A DNA stretch of 64,000 bases, taken from positions 62,001-126,000 of the forward strand of contig NZ_JWIF01000074.1 of the NCBI RefSeq assembly GCF_000812685.1, read 5' to 3'. Origin of the DNA: Halocynthiibacter namhaensis. Lineage in GTDB: Bacteria > Pseudomonadota > Alphaproteobacteria > Rhodobacterales > Rhodobacteraceae. Positions within the stretch are counted from its first letter, which is position 1. Each line of letters begins with the position of its first letter. The notes below the pieces were generated by a model. The model was given only the letters and a program-made list of their open reading frames with translations. It did not search any database and was not told the origin of the DNA. Below, piece by piece: positions 17,861 to 27,667 of the stretch. The position numbers were made by a program, and so were the translations under genes.

Positions 17861-17904
17861 CAACATAAACGAATCATTAATTTTTAAATGATTCGTTTAT
17901 GTTG
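17861..17904. repeat. perfect 18-bp inverted repeat with 8-base spacer
   Basis: Arms 17861-17878 and 17887-17904 are exact reverse complements (CAACATAAACGAATCATT). The element is AT-rich, lies 24 bases after the sdaA stop and 82 bases before the Hint gene start (both minus strand), and lacks a T-run on either side. It could form a hairpin acting as a weak terminator or mRNA 3' stabiliser, or be an operator. Confidence 0.9.
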
Positions 17905-17927
17905 GAATTTTAAGTTTTCGTTTGAAA

Positions 17928-19304
17928 TCAACAGTTAGGAATGTTGACAGCCAGGCCACCCAGAGAGGTTTCCTTATACTTATTGTGCATGTCTTCACCG
18001 GTCTGCCGCATGGTTTCAATTGCGCTGTCAAGGGGGACAAAGTGCTCACCGTCGCCGCGCAGGGCAAGGGACGCCGCCGAAACCGCTTTGATTGCACCTA
18101 AGCCATTGCGTTCGATACAGGGCACCTGAACGAGTCCTTTGACCGGGTCACATGTCATGCCAAGATGATGTTCAAGCGCGATTTCTGCTGCGTTTTCAAC
18201 TTGCTGTGGGGTCGCCCCCATAACGGCGGCCAGACCTGCCGCAGCCATAGCACTGGCAGATCCCACTTCGGCCTGACAGCCCGCTTCGGCACCAGAAATA
18301 GACGCGTTATGTTTGACCAAGCCGCCAATCGCCGCTGCCGTCAATAAGAAGTCACCGATCTTGGATGGGACCGCGCCGGGCACATGATCAAGCCAATACC
18401 GGATTGCTGCCGGTAAAACACCTGCAGCCCCATTGGTTGGTGCCGTTACAACTTGCCCACCCGCCGCGTTTTCTTCGTTCACGGCCATGGCGTAAACGCT
18501 CATCCAGTCGTTGATGGTATGCGGGGCAACGAGATTGATGCCACGTTCCGCCTGAAGCGCCTCGTGGATCCCTTGCGCGCGACGGCGCACATACAGGCCA
18601 CCGGGCAGGATGCCATCCGTGACCAAGCCACGATTGATACAGTCGTTCATCACATTCCAAAGACGATCAATGCCTTGTTCAAGTTCAGACGGGCTGCGCT
18701 TTACCAATTCATTTGCGCGCTTCATCTCAGCAATGCTTTTGCCGCTTTTAACCGCCATCTCAAGCATTTCTTTTGCGGATTCAAATGGATAAGGGAATTC
18801 AGATCCAGGTTCAGCCGCTGTGGCGGGGTTTTCCAATTCATCAGCGGTTAGAACGAAACCACCGCCGATTGAATAATATGTTTCACGTAGGATCACATCG
18901 CCTTGGTCATCCGTGGCCATCAGTTGCATGGCGTTGGCATGGCCGGGCAGGGGGTTATCGTAATCGAAAATCATGTCTTTTTCGATGTTGAAATGCAGGG
19001 TGCCTAATCCGTCAGGAGAGATCTTGCGAGTCTTACGGATCTGGGCAAGGGCCTCTTCGGCTTTGTCATTGTCGTAATCATCGGGCACAAATCCGGCAAG
19101 GCCCAAGATGGTCGCGCGATCCGTTGCGTGACCCACACCCGTGAAAGCCAGCGATCCGTGCAATGAGGCGCGCAGACCTTCCACATGGAATGGGCTGCTG
19201 CGCAATTTGTCTAGGAACAATGCGGCCGCAACCATCGGCCCCATTGTATGGCTTGAAGATGGGCCAATGCCGACCTTGAACATATCGAATACGGATAGAA
19301 ACAC
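17928..19304 (-). CDS. sdaA: L-serine ammonia-lyase (L-serine dehydratase)
   Basis: 458 residues, the single-chain iron-sulfur form that deaminates L-serine to pyruvate. The start [21 protein letters not shown] is the family hallmark. Cysteines of the 4Fe-4S cluster are in [12 protein letters not shown] and in [19 protein letters not shown]. The chain ends in Cys (NIPNC), the C-terminal tail that inserts into the active site in characterised enzymes. The start codon is GTG behind a G-rich stretch. It is transcribed alone and divergently from rpiA. Confidence 0.94.
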   Translation of the reverse strand: MFLSVFDMFKVGIGPSSSHTMGPMVAAALFLDKLRSSPFHVEGLRASLHGSLAFTGVGHATDRATILGLAGFVPDDYDNDKAEEALAQIRKTRKISPDGLGTLHFNIEKDMIFDYDNPLPGHANAMQLMATDDQGDVILRETYYSIGGGFVLTADELENPATAAEPGSEFPYPFESAKEMLEMAVKSGKSIAEMKRANELVKRSPSELEQGIDRLWNVMNDCINRGLVTDGILPGGLYVRRRAQGIHEALQAERGINLVAPHTINDWMSVYAMAVNEENAAGGQVVTAPTNGAAGVLPAAIRYWLDHVPGAVPSKIGDFLLTAAAIGGLVKHNASISGAEAGCQAEVGSASAMAAAGLAAVMGATPQQVENAAEIALEHHLGMTCDPVKGLVQVPCIERNGLGAIKAVSAASLALRGDGEHFVPLDSAIETMRQTGEDMHNKYKETSLGGLAVNIPNC

Positions 19305-19525
19305 GCGCGCCCCCTAGAACTGGCCCTAGACCTGATCGCCTCGGTGTAATGGGAAGATTGAACACTTCATTATCCAAAAGCGACGTATTCACGGGGCATT
19401 GCGTAGAAAGGCGCCAAAATGCAACAAAACCTTACCAATTCCATTCGACTTCGGCTGATTTCCCCTCTCGCCTGGATAGGGTAGGTTGCGTATAAAGCGG
19501 CATCACATCAACAGAGAGTCGTCCC

Positions 19526-20308
19526 ATGACCCAAGATATGTCCCCCATCGAGAAAGCTAAATTCGTAGCTGCGCAACGTTCGGTACAATATGTTGAAGAT
19601 GGGATGAAGGTCGGACTGGGCACGGGGTCGACCGCCGCGATGATGGTGAAATGTCTCGCGGATCGTGTGCGCGAGGAAGGTTTGAACATTCAAGCGGTTC
19701 CCACTTCCACACGCACCGCAGATCTTGCACGCAGATTGGGCATTAAGGTTATCACATTGGATCAGGCCCGCTGGCTTGACGTGACGATTGATGGCGCGGA
19801 TGAGTTTGATTCAAATCTCAACTTGATCAAAGGGGGCGGGGGGGCGCATTTGCAGGAGAAAATCGTCGCAACCGCATCTGATCAGATGGTTGTGATCGCG
19901 GATGCAGCGAAATCTGTTGAAACGCTTGGGGCTTTCCCTTTGCCCGTTGAAATCTTGGCCTTTGGTGGTGAAACAACCAAGGCATTGATCGAAGAAACCC
20001 TTGTGGGCATGGATGTTCTTGGGCGCGAAGTGACACAGCGCATGAAGGGCGATACGCCTTTTCTCAGCGATGAGGGTAACCACATTCTTGACCTGCACTT
20101 AAACCGCATAGGCGATGCCCGCCAACTGTCTTTGATGCTGAACCAAATCCCCGGCGTGGTTGAGAATGGATTGTTCATCGACATTTGTGACGTAGTTGTG
20201 ATCGGTCATGGGGATGGAAAAATCGAGCTGCGCGATCTACATGCAGGGACAATCACAGAAGAAACAGCTGCGCCCGGTGAAAGCGACAACCTGTTCTCTG
20301 ATATATAA
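19526..20308 (+). CDS. rpiA: ribose-5-phosphate isomerase A
   Basis: 260 residues. It interconverts ribose 5-phosphate and ribulose 5-phosphate in the pentose phosphate pathway. Motifs include VGLGTGSTAAMMV (phosphate loop), TIDGADEFDSNLNLIKGGGGA with catalytic acids, and the lysine block HLQEKIVA. It is longer than E. coli RpiA (219) because of a C-terminal extension of about 30 residues. A second ATG four codons in is an alternative start. Gor follows after 47 bases on the same strand, probably as an operon supplying and using NADPH. Confidence 0.95.
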   Translation: MTQDMSPIEKAKFVAAQRSVQYVEDGMKVGLGTGSTAAMMVKCLADRVREEGLNIQAVPTSTRTADLARRLGIKVITLDQARWLDVTIDGADEFDSNLNLIKGGGGAHLQEKIVATASDQMVVIADAAKSVETLGAFPLPVEILAFGGETTKALIEETLVGMDVLGREVTQRMKGDTPFLSDEGNHILDLHLNRIGDARQLSLMLNQIPGVVENGLFIDICDVVVIGHGDGKIELRDLHAGTITEETAAPGESDNLFSDI

Positions 20309-20355
20309 AACCGCATATAAGCGGCTGACGAGTTTTAGCGCGAGAGGATACCGCC

Positions 20356-21732
20356 ATGACATTCGACTACGATCTATTTGTGATTGGCGGGGGCTCTGGT
20401 GGGGTTCGTGCTGCGCGTGTGGCTTCTGCAGAAGGTGCTAAAGTTGCCTTGGCCGAAGAATATCGCATGGGTGGCACCTGTGTGATCCGGGGCTGTGTGC
20501 CGAAAAAGCTGATGGTTTTTGCATCTGGTTACAAAGACTTGGTGCAGGATGCGCAGGCCTATGGCTGGGATGCCTCCGTTGGTGATTTCGACTGGAATGT
20601 CTTCCATCCGAAAATGCATGCGGAATTGGATCGCCTTGAAGGCATCTATCGCAACATTCTGAAAAACAACAATGTTGAGGCTTTCGATGCCCGTGCGACG
20701 ATCAAAGATGCGCACACTGTGATCCTATCTACTGGCCAAGAAATCACTGCGAAACATATTCTGGTTGCCACAGGCGGCACGCCCTTCACCCCGAATGTGG
20801 AAGGTGCAGAACACACAATCACCTCGAATGAGATCTTCCTGCAAGAGAAACTGCCAGAGCGCATTTTGATTGTTGGCGGCGGTTTCATTGCCTCTGAGTT
20901 TGCCTGCATCATGCATGGTCTGGGCGTGAAGGTGACGCAATTCTATCGCGGTGAAATGATCCTGCGTGGCTTTGACAAAGGCTCCGCCACTCATATTGCC
21001 GATGCAATGAAATCGCGTGGTATTGATCTACAATTGGGTGCGGATGTGGCGAAGATCGTGAAAACCGATGCCGGTCTGGAAGTGACTGGGAAAGATGGCA
21101 GCACCCAAATCTTTGACGCTGTGATGTATGGCACAGGTCGCGTGCCTGCTACCAAAGGCATGGGTCTTTCTGAGGCCGGCGTGAACCTTGGCCGTAAGGG
21201 CGAAGTGCTGGTGGATGCTTATTCCCAGACCTCTGTTCCTTCAATCTATGCTGTGGGCGACGTGACCGACCGCATCAACCTAACGCCGGTTGCGATTCGC
21301 GAAGGTATGGCCTTTGTGGAAACTGTGTTTAAGGCCAATCCAACGCCGGTGGATCACGAATTGGTGCCATCTGCCGTGTTCACACAGCCTGAATTTGGCA
21401 CAACCGGCCTGACTGAAGAAGAAGCGGTTGCATATGCTGCTGAGCATGGCCCGGTGGAAGTATACACAACGGCGTTCAAAGCCATGCAATCCGGGTTTGC
21501 CGGGCGCGAGAATAAAGTCTTCATGAAGCTTTTGGTCGATCAGCACAAACGCACGGTTCTGGGCTGTCACCTTGTGATGGACGGCGCGGGCGAGTTGATT
21601 CAGCTTGCGGGCATTCCTGTGAAAATGGGTGCAACCAAGGAAGATTTCGACCGCACCTGCGCTGTTCATCCAACGATGGCCGAGGAACTTGTGACCATGA
21701 AAACGCCGTCTCACGTGATTGGCGGCGCATAA
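20356..21732 (+). CDS. gor: glutathione-disulfide reductase
   Basis: 458 residues. A FAD enzyme that reduces oxidised glutathione with NADPH. The FAD fold begins YDLFVIGGGSGGVRAAR. The redox disulfide is C42/C47 in GGTCVIRGCVPKK. The NAD(P) fold is ILIVGGGFIASEFACI, and the dimer-interface catalytic histidine is in CAVHPTMAEELVT. GGCGGA-like purines precede the ATG. It follows rpiA and ends at a hairpin terminator before hflK. Confidence 0.95.
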   Translation: MTFDYDLFVIGGGSGGVRAARVASAEGAKVALAEEYRMGGTCVIRGCVPKKLMVFASGYKDLVQDAQAYGWDASVGDFDWNVFHPKMHAELDRLEGIYRNILKNNNVEAFDARATIKDAHTVILSTGQEITAKHILVATGGTPFTPNVEGAEHTITSNEIFLQEKLPERILIVGGGFIASEFACIMHGLGVKVTQFYRGEMILRGFDKGSATHIADAMKSRGIDLQLGADVAKIVKTDAGLEVTGKDGSTQIFDAVMYGTGRVPATKGMGLSEAGVNLGRKGEVLVDAYSQTSVPSIYAVGDVTDRINLTPVAIREGMAFVETVFKANPTPVDHELVPSAVFTQPEFGTTGLTEEEAVAYAAEHGPVEVYTTAFKAMQSGFAGRENKVFMKLLVDQHKRTVLGCHLVMDGAGELIQLAGIPVKMGATKEDFDRTCAVHPTMAEELVTMKTPSHVIGGA

Positions 21733-21761
21733 AGCGCGCGAAAATCGGATAAAAATGCATT

Positions 21762-21796
21762 AAGCCGGGCGGAGATCCTCCTCCCGGCTTGAATTT
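21762..21796 (+). terminator. terminator between gor and hflK
   Basis: AAGCCGGG and CCCGGCTT pair around an inner GGAG/CTCC stem, followed by a weak T-tract (GAATTTT). Confidence 0.7.
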
Positions 21797-21861
21797 TACC
21801 CAAAAGACGTCCACTTAGGGTGTTGAACTTTTACACATGACCAAAGAGGGAATAAACCCGT

Positions 21862-23013
21862 ATGTCAGGTAACAACGGCGGCCCTTGGGGCGGCGGAGGC
21901 GGCGACCGCAACAAAGGCGGAGATCGCAACAAAGGCGAAAATGATGGGGGCCGCAATGGCCAACGTCCGGGCAATGACGGCCCGCAAATCCCTGAAATCG
22001 ACGAATTGATGAACAAAGGCCGCGAACAGCTGCGTGTTCTGATGGGCGGCGGTGGCAATCGCACCGGCGGCGGCGAAAGTGGACCCACGCCAGAAATCGG
22101 CAAAGGTGCCGTGGTTCTGGGCCTCTTGGCTGCAGTTGGCCTTTGGCTGGTTGCCAGTACCTATACAGTTAAACCAGAAGAGCAATCGGTCGAACTGTTC
22201 CTTGGCAAATATTCATCCACCGGTGGACCCGGCTTGAACTTTGCCCCTTGGCCACTTGTTTCTTATAATAAGTTCCCGGTCACACGCGAGCAAATCGTCG
22301 ACATCGGCGTTGGCGGACGTGGCTCTGAGGCGGGCCTCATGTTGACGGGTGATGAAAACATCGTTGATATTGATTTCCAAGTTGTTTGGAACATCAATGA
22401 CCCAGCACAATTCATGTTCAATCTGCGTGATCCGAACCTGACAATTGCGGCTGTGTCTGAATCCGCGATGCGTGAAATCATTGCACAATCTGAACTTGCG
22501 CCGATTTTGAACCGGGATCGTGCGTCTATTGCGCTGCGTCTGGAAGAACTGATTCAATCCACGCTTGATAGCTATAATTCCGGCGTGAATGTCGTGCGGG
22601 TCAACTTTGACCGTGCTGATCCACCTGAAAGCGTAATCGACGCCTTCCGTGACGTGCAAGCTGCGGAACAAGAACGCGACCGTCTGCAAAAAGAAGCGGA
22701 TGCTTATGCGAACAACGCCCTGGCGCAAGCCCGTGGTGAAGCCGCACAGGTTCTGGAAGTTGCCGAAGGCTATCGCGCCCAAGAAATCAATGGTGCCGAA
22801 GGTGAAGCCAGTCGTTTCACAGCCGTTCTTGGCGAATATCAAAAAGCACCAGAAGTAACACGTCGTCGTCTTTACCTTGAGACAATGGAAGAAGTGTTTA
22901 GCAATGTGGATAAAATCATCCTCGACAGTGACGCGGGTGGTGCAGGCCAAGGTGTTGTGCCTTACCTACCACTGAATGAACTTCGCCGCAATTCCACCGG
23001 AGGGAACAACTGA
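21862..23013 (+). CDS. hflK: FtsH protease modulator HflK
   Basis: 383 residues. The N-terminal 65 residues are Gly-, Asn- and Asp-rich and probably flexible. A membrane helix (about 75-97) anchors the protein, and a SPFH/band-7 domain follows (about 100-310) with a coiled-coil region rich in Glu, Ala and Arg. HflK and HflC form a large membrane cage around the FtsH protease and limit its action. The stop codon overlaps the hflC start (TGATG), giving translational coupling and equal amounts of both. Confidence 0.93.
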   Translation: MSGNNGGPWGGGGGDRNKGGDRNKGENDGGRNGQRPGNDGPQIPEIDELMNKGREQLRVLMGGGGNRTGGGESGPTPEIGKGAVVLGLLAAVGLWLVASTYTVKPEEQSVELFLGKYSSTGGPGLNFAPWPLVSYNKFPVTREQIVDIGVGGRGSEAGLMLTGDENIVDIDFQVVWNINDPAQFMFNLRDPNLTIAAVSESAMREIIAQSELAPILNRDRASIALRLEELIQSTLDSYNSGVNVVRVNFDRADPPESVIDAFRDVQAAEQERDRLQKEADAYANNALAQARGEAAQVLEVAEGYRAQEINGAEGEASRFTAVLGEYQKAPEVTRRRLYLETMEEVFSNVDKIILDSDAGGAGQGVVPYLPLNELRRNSTGGNN

Positions 23014-23894
23014 TGCGTAAATCCGCCCTTCTGCTGCCAGTCCTGGCAGCCCTAGCTTTCCTTGGCATGTCTTCTGCCTATATCGTGACTGAAATCGAAA
23101 ATGCGCTGGTTCTGCGGTTTGGCCGCGTTGTTGAGGTGAGAGAGGATCCTGGCCTCTATTTCAAAGTGCCGTTTATGGATGACGTTGTGCGTTATGACAG
23201 CCGCATTTTGTCGCGTGATGTTGAACCGCTTGAGGTCACACCACTTGATGATCGTCGCTTGGTTGTTGATGCGTTCGCGCGTTACCGCATTGCGGATGTC
23301 AGCCAGTTCCGTTTGGCCGTTGGTGCTGGTGGCGAAGCCGCTGGTGAACGTCGCTTGGATTCAATCCTGCGCTCGAAAACGCGTGAAATTTTGGGTTCGG
23401 TCAGTTCAAACGACATCCTGAGTTCTGATCGTGCCGTGCTTATGCTGCGTATTCGCAATGCCGCTATTGCCGAAGCAGAGGCCCTCGGTCTTGAGGTCAT
23501 CGACGTGCGTTTGAAACGTACGGATTTGCCACGCGAAAACTTGCAGGCGACCTTTGATCGTATGCGGGCTGAACGTGTGCGTGAAGCAACTGATGAACGT
23601 GCCCGTGGTCGTGAAGCCGCCCAGCGGATCACAGCGCTTGCCGATCGTACTGTGGTTGAACTTGTGTCTGACGCGCGTCGTCAATCTGAAATCATCCGTG
23701 GTGAAACCGATGCGCAGCGCAACGCGATCTTTGCTGAAGCTTACGGTGCCGATCCAGAATTCTTTGAATTCTATCGCTCGCTTTCCGCTTACCGAGCTTC
23801 CCTGAAAGGCAGCAACACCACCATGGTTTTGTCACCTGACAGTGAATTCTTTAACTATCTCGGCAACGCAACAGGCGCGGCCCCGGCAGAATAG
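23013..23894 (+). CDS. hflC: FtsH protease modulator HflC
   Basis: 293 residues with an N-terminal membrane anchor (residues 5-25) and a SPFH domain. The family signature ALVLRFGRVVEVREDPGLYF sits at about 31-50, and the helical ARGREAAQRITALADR region extends the coiled coil. It is the partner of HflK, encoded with a one-base overlap. The terminator after it closes the hflKC operon, so the protease gene downstream has its own promoter. Confidence 0.93.
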   Translation: MRKSALLLPVLAALAFLGMSSAYIVTEIENALVLRFGRVVEVREDPGLYFKVPFMDDVVRYDSRILSRDVEPLEVTPLDDRRLVVDAFARYRIADVSQFRLAVGAGGEAAGERRLDSILRSKTREILGSVSSNDILSSDRAVLMLRIRNAAIAEAEALGLEVIDVRLKRTDLPRENLQATFDRMRAERVREATDERARGREAAQRITALADRTVVELVSDARRQSEIIRGETDAQRNAIFAEAYGADPEFFEFYRSLSAYRASLKGSNTTMVLSPDSEFFNYLGNATGAAPAE

Positions 23895-23916
23895 GCGCTG
23901 CTCTCAAAAATGTGAG

Positions 23917-23947
23917 AAGGACCGGCAAGGAATTGCCGGTCCTTTTT
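23917..23947 (+). terminator. terminator of the hflKC operon
   Basis: A perfect 12-bp stem AAGGACCGGCAA / TTGCCGGTCCTT with a GGAA loop runs into a short T-run. Confidence 0.93.
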
Positions 23948-24121
23948 CGTTGGATAGGCGGAATTTGCGATTTTCCACCGATAATAGGCCGTTTTTGCAC
24001 CAAAGCGGTTGAAAAGTTGGACCAGACAGCAAACTATAGAGACAACCCCGGCAAGATCTGTCGGGCGAATAGCAAGGCCGCGTCACCGTGATCGGTCTGC
24101 GTCTCGAAAAGGAGTTTCGGA

Positions 24122-25600
24122 GTGAAACCTAAAGCAATTGCGCTTGCCGTTCACAAGTCTCAACATAAATCTCTGATGCAGGGGCTGTGGCTGACCATTC
24201 TCGCCAGCGCGCTACTTTTGGCCCAGGCCATACAAGCGAACGCCCGCCCGGATAGTTTCGCCGACCTTGCAGATCAGGTCAGCAACGCGGTGGTGAATAT
24301 CACCACGACAACAACGGTCGCAGCACGCGGCGGCCCGGCACCGGTGGTGCCCGAAGGATCCCCCTTTGAGGATTTCTTCCGCGAATTTAATGACCGTAAC
24401 AACCGGGATGGTGGCCAAGGCCAAGCCCCACGCCGCAGTCAAGCGTTGGGATCAGGTTTCGTCATTTCGGAAGATGGCTTCATCGTCACTAATAACCATG
24501 TGATTGAGGGCGCGGATGAAATCCTAATCGAATTCTTCACAGGCGAAGAGCTGCCCGCGACCCTTGTTGGTACGGATCCAAACACTGACATCGCATTGCT
24601 AAAAGTCGAAACGGACGAAGTTCTAACCTTTGTGCCCTTTGGCGACAGCGACATCATGCGCGTTGGCGATTGGGTGATGGCGATGGGCAATCCACTGGGG
24701 CAGGGGTTCTCTGTTTCGGCTGGGATCGTGTCGGCGCGCAATCGCGAATTGTCTGGCACCTATGATGATTACCTTCAGACCGATGCTGCGATCAACCGCG
24801 GCAACTCTGGTGGTCCGTTGTTCAACCTGAACGGCGAAGTGATCGGCGTGAACACGGCGATCCTTTCCCCCAATGGTGGGTCCATCGGGATCGGCTTTTC
24901 CATGGCGTCCAATGTTGTGACTAAAGTTGTCGATCAGTTGAAAGAATTCGGCGAAACCCGTCGTGGTTGGCTTGGCGTTCGCATTCAAGACGTTAGCGAT
25001 GATGTTGCCGAAGCGCTTGGTCTTGCGGATACGGCTGGTGCGTTGATCACTGATGTCCCTGCGGGCCCTGCGGAAGAGGCGGGCCTGTTGCAAGGCGATG
25101 TGATCTTGTCTTTTGATGGGGTTGAGGTCGAAGATACCCGTGGTCTGGTGCGTGAAGTTGGCAATGCCGAAGTTGGCAAAGCGGTGCGCGTGTTGGTTTA
25201 TCGTGATGGCGGTACGGAAACTGTTCTCGTGACCCTTGGCCGTCGTGAAACAGCCGAAGCAGGTGCTGCCCCGATGGAAAAACCTTCCAGCGAGGAACCA
25301 CAGACCGCCGATATTCTTGGTATGACTTTGTCTGCTGTGAATGATGACCTGCGTGCGCAGTTGAGCCTCCCGGACGCGGCCACAGGTCTTGTTGTGATGG
25401 GGCTGGAAGCGGACGGTGTTGCAGCTGCTAAGGGGTTGCAGATCGGTGACGTAATCACTGAGGTTGGTCAGCAGCCAGTGCTTGCCATCGCTGACTTTGA
25501 AGCGCGCATTTCTGAAGCCAAAGAGGCCGGACGTAAATCGCTTCTGATGCTTGTACGTCGTGGCGGCGATCCGCGTTTTGTGGCGTTACCGTTGAACTAA
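24122..25600 (+). CDS. DegP/HtrA-type periplasmic serine protease (Do)
   Basis: 492 residues from GTG with an AAAGGAG ribosome binding site. A membrane/signal segment (about 20-42) sends it to the periplasm. The trypsin-like domain has an intact triad: H126 in TNNHVI, D156 in NTDIALL and S229 in RGNSGGP. Two PDZ domains follow (about 285-370 and 395-485). It degrades or refolds misfolded envelope proteins, which fits its place directly after hflKC. It could be called degP, degQ or mucD; the sequence does not decide. Confidence 0.92.
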   Translation: MKPKAIALAVHKSQHKSLMQGLWLTILASALLLAQAIQANARPDSFADLADQVSNAVVNITTTTTVAARGGPAPVVPEGSPFEDFFREFNDRNNRDGGQGQAPRRSQALGSGFVISEDGFIVTNNHVIEGADEILIEFFTGEELPATLVGTDPNTDIALLKVETDEVLTFVPFGDSDIMRVGDWVMAMGNPLGQGFSVSAGIVSARNRELSGTYDDYLQTDAAINRGNSGGPLFNLNGEVIGVNTAILSPNGGSIGIGFSMASNVVTKVVDQLKEFGETRRGWLGVRIQDVSDDVAEALGLADTAGALITDVPAGPAEEAGLLQGDVILSFDGVEVEDTRGLVREVGNAEVGKAVRVLVYRDGGTETVLVTLGRRETAEAGAAPMEKPSSEEPQTADILGMTLSAVNDDLRAQLSLPDAATGLVVMGLEADGVAAAKGLQIGDVITEVGQQPVLAIADFEARISEAKEAGRKSLLMLVRRGGDPRFVALPLN

Positions 25601-25621
25601 GGTCATTCAGTTCCAAGCGAT

Positions 25622-25656
25622 AAAAAGCCCCCGTCTGTTTCAGGCGGGGGCTTTTT
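25622..25656. terminator. bidirectional terminator
   Basis: AAAAAGCCCCCG and CGGGGGCTTTTT form a perfect 12-bp stem with T-runs on both strands, between the convergent protease and lipoprotein genes. Confidence 0.95.
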
Positions 25657-25659
25657 CTT

Positions 25660-26337
25660 TTAGATATCTGTCAGCAGGTCAGTGTCCGTTTGGGTCTCTG
25701 ATGCTGTTTCCTGAGTGGGGGGAGACACTGCAATTTCAGGTTCCTCATCACGTGGGATCTCGATCAAGCCGAACGCACGTGCAGACTCCAGTGACAAATA
25801 GGCTGAATTTAAACCGGATGCGGTTTGGTATGCTCGGATTGCCGCACGGGTTTTATGGTCAAGGGTTGACGTGACTGCATCGTTGTAATGGCCCCGGGCT
25901 TGCAGGGAACGTTGCAAAGACGCGAGAAATTCTTCCGTTAGCATATTTGCGCAAGGGGTTTCGAAATTTAGAATCTTGCGCGGCGTGATGATCTTTGTCG
26001 TGGTCTCATTGCGCCAAACTGACGGGGCCGTGACTGTGCCATTGCCATTGCCATTGCCATTGCCATTGCTGTCACGCTGTTCGGGTTGCACCAAGACATC
26101 TTGGGTGACGGTTTCAGTCACGGCGGGTTCATAATCCAACGCCCAGCATCCGGGCGCTTTGCCCGCTGAGCGAGGCAATTCAGGCGCGGCGGCGGGAGTG
26201 TACCCAATTTGAATGCCCGTTTCTGGCCCTGAACTGGGATCACTGCCTTGCGGAGCAACGCAGGCCATCAGAGACAGGCAAGGCAGCGCGATATATGCTC
26301 TGACAGCCGCTGATTTCACTGTGAACCTGGGAAACAT
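25660..26337 (-). CDS. peptidoglycan-binding-domain lipoprotein
   Basis: 225 residues. The N-terminal signal ends in a lipobox LMAC (Cys near residue 26), so it should be lipid-anchored. A low-complexity middle contains a run of alternating Asn-Gly. A PG_binding_1-like domain (about 128-175: LTEEFLASLQRSLQARG, HKTRAAIRAYQ) would tether it to cell wall. The C-terminal tail is Glu/Thr-rich. The Asn-Gly stretch is coded by a perfect hexanucleotide repeat, so its length may vary between strains. No enzyme domain is seen. Confidence 0.72.
   Translation of the reverse strand: MFPRFTVKSAAVRAYIALPCLSLMACVAPQGSDPSSGPETGIQIGYTPAAAPELPRSAGKAPGCWALDYEPAVTETVTQDVLVQPEQRDSNGNGNGNGNGTVTAPSVWRNETTTKIITPRKILNFETPCANMLTEEFLASLQRSLQARGHYNDAVTSTLDHKTRAAIRAYQTASGLNSAYLSLESARAFGLIEIPRDEEPEIAVSPPTQETASETQTDTDLLTDI
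26038..26067. repeat. hexanucleotide repeat (GCCATT)5 inside a coding region
   Basis: Five perfect copies of GCCATT followed by a GCTGTC variant. On the minus strand they code alternating Asn and Gly. Copy changes would keep the frame. Confidence 0.95.
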
Positions 26338-26513
26338 ATCGGACCTCGTTTGTTTAGTGGCAAATTAGGGGATTTCGGAACGGGGCGCCAGTCATTCTAT
26401 GCCGGGATTCACGGTTTTGTCCTTTTGTTGCCTGGCATATTCATGGGGGGACCATTTCGGACTGGATTGCGGATCAATTGCGGGCTAAGGATTCATCTCA
26501 GGAACCCTACTGA

Positions 26514-26858
<345 letters not shown>

Positions 26859-26860
26859 CC

Positions 26861-27610
26861 ATGTTTTTCGCGCCGCGTCCAATGCCCCGCCTGTTGCGTG
26901 ATGGCATACGCGGCGCGTTGATGGCTCTGTGCCTGTTGCATATACCCCTACAGGCTGATGCGGGTGATGAAATCACATCGGCGCGCTTTCTTGGGGAAAC
27001 CACACTCTATCCGCATGGGGTCCTTGGGGATAAAGTCGAATTTACCACGTTACGCATTGTGACTGCACGCGGCGCTGTCGACTATAATGTCGCGCCAGAT
27101 CATGTGTTTGAAGATCTTGAACCACGTCTGTGGAACATTGACGCACTGCCTGGTCCCGAGGTGGTCGTGATCCTAAGCAGTGTAACGCAGGGGGCATCCT
27201 TGGCTGTTTTCAATGCAGATGGCCTTCTTGCGCGCACCCCTTTCATCGGTCGGAAAAATCGCTGGCTTGCCCCGATTGCAGCTGCAGATTTGGATGGGGA
27301 TGGGACCGCAGAAATTGCGTATATTGACCGTCCACATCTCGCAAAGATGCTTCGTGTTTGGCGGTTGAGCGCGGGGCAACTTGTTGAAGTAGCCTCGGCG
27401 CAGGGCCTTACAAACCACAGAATCGGTGATGCATTTATTCAAAGCGGGTTGCGTGACTGTGGCAGAGGCCCAGAATTGGTGACCGTCGACGCTGATTGGC
27501 AGCATATTGTGACAACCCGATTTGATGGCACAAACCTTCATAGTCGAGAAATTGCCGAATATCGTGGCCCAGACAGCATAAAAAAAGCGCTTGTTTGTCG
27601 CGGGACTTAG
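26861..27610 (+). CDS. secreted FG-GAP/VCBS-like repeat protein
   Basis: 249 residues starting two bases after the fdxE stop. A signal peptide is visible (hydrophobic stretch GALMALCLLHIPLQADA, cleavage near residue 35). The mature part holds an FG-GAP/VCBS-type unit with the calcium-loop-like DLDGDGTAEIAYID (about 145-158) and beta-strand-rich sequence around it, suggesting a partial beta-propeller in the periplasm. Two Cys near the C-terminal half may form a disulfide. The function is unknown. A second ATG seven codons in is an alternative start. Confidence 0.7.
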   Translation: MFFAPRPMPRLLRDGIRGALMALCLLHIPLQADAGDEITSARFLGETTLYPHGVLGDKVEFTTLRIVTARGAVDYNVAPDHVFEDLEPRLWNIDALPGPEVVVILSSVTQGASLAVFNADGLLARTPFIGRKNRWLAPIAAADLDGDGTAEIAYIDRPHLAKMLRVWRLSAGQLVEVASAQGLTNHRIGDAFIQSGLRDCGRGPELVTVDADWQHIVTTRFDGTNLHSREIAEYRGPDSIKKALVCRGT

Positions 27611-27667
27611 GTCATTTTTATTCTGACACAATCGCGAGGAGGTGGGCGTGACCCCACCAACCTAAGA

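Noticed and set aside
22213-22950. 245-codon minus-strand open frame inside hflK
   Set aside because: Antisense shadow; hflK is well supported on the plus strand.
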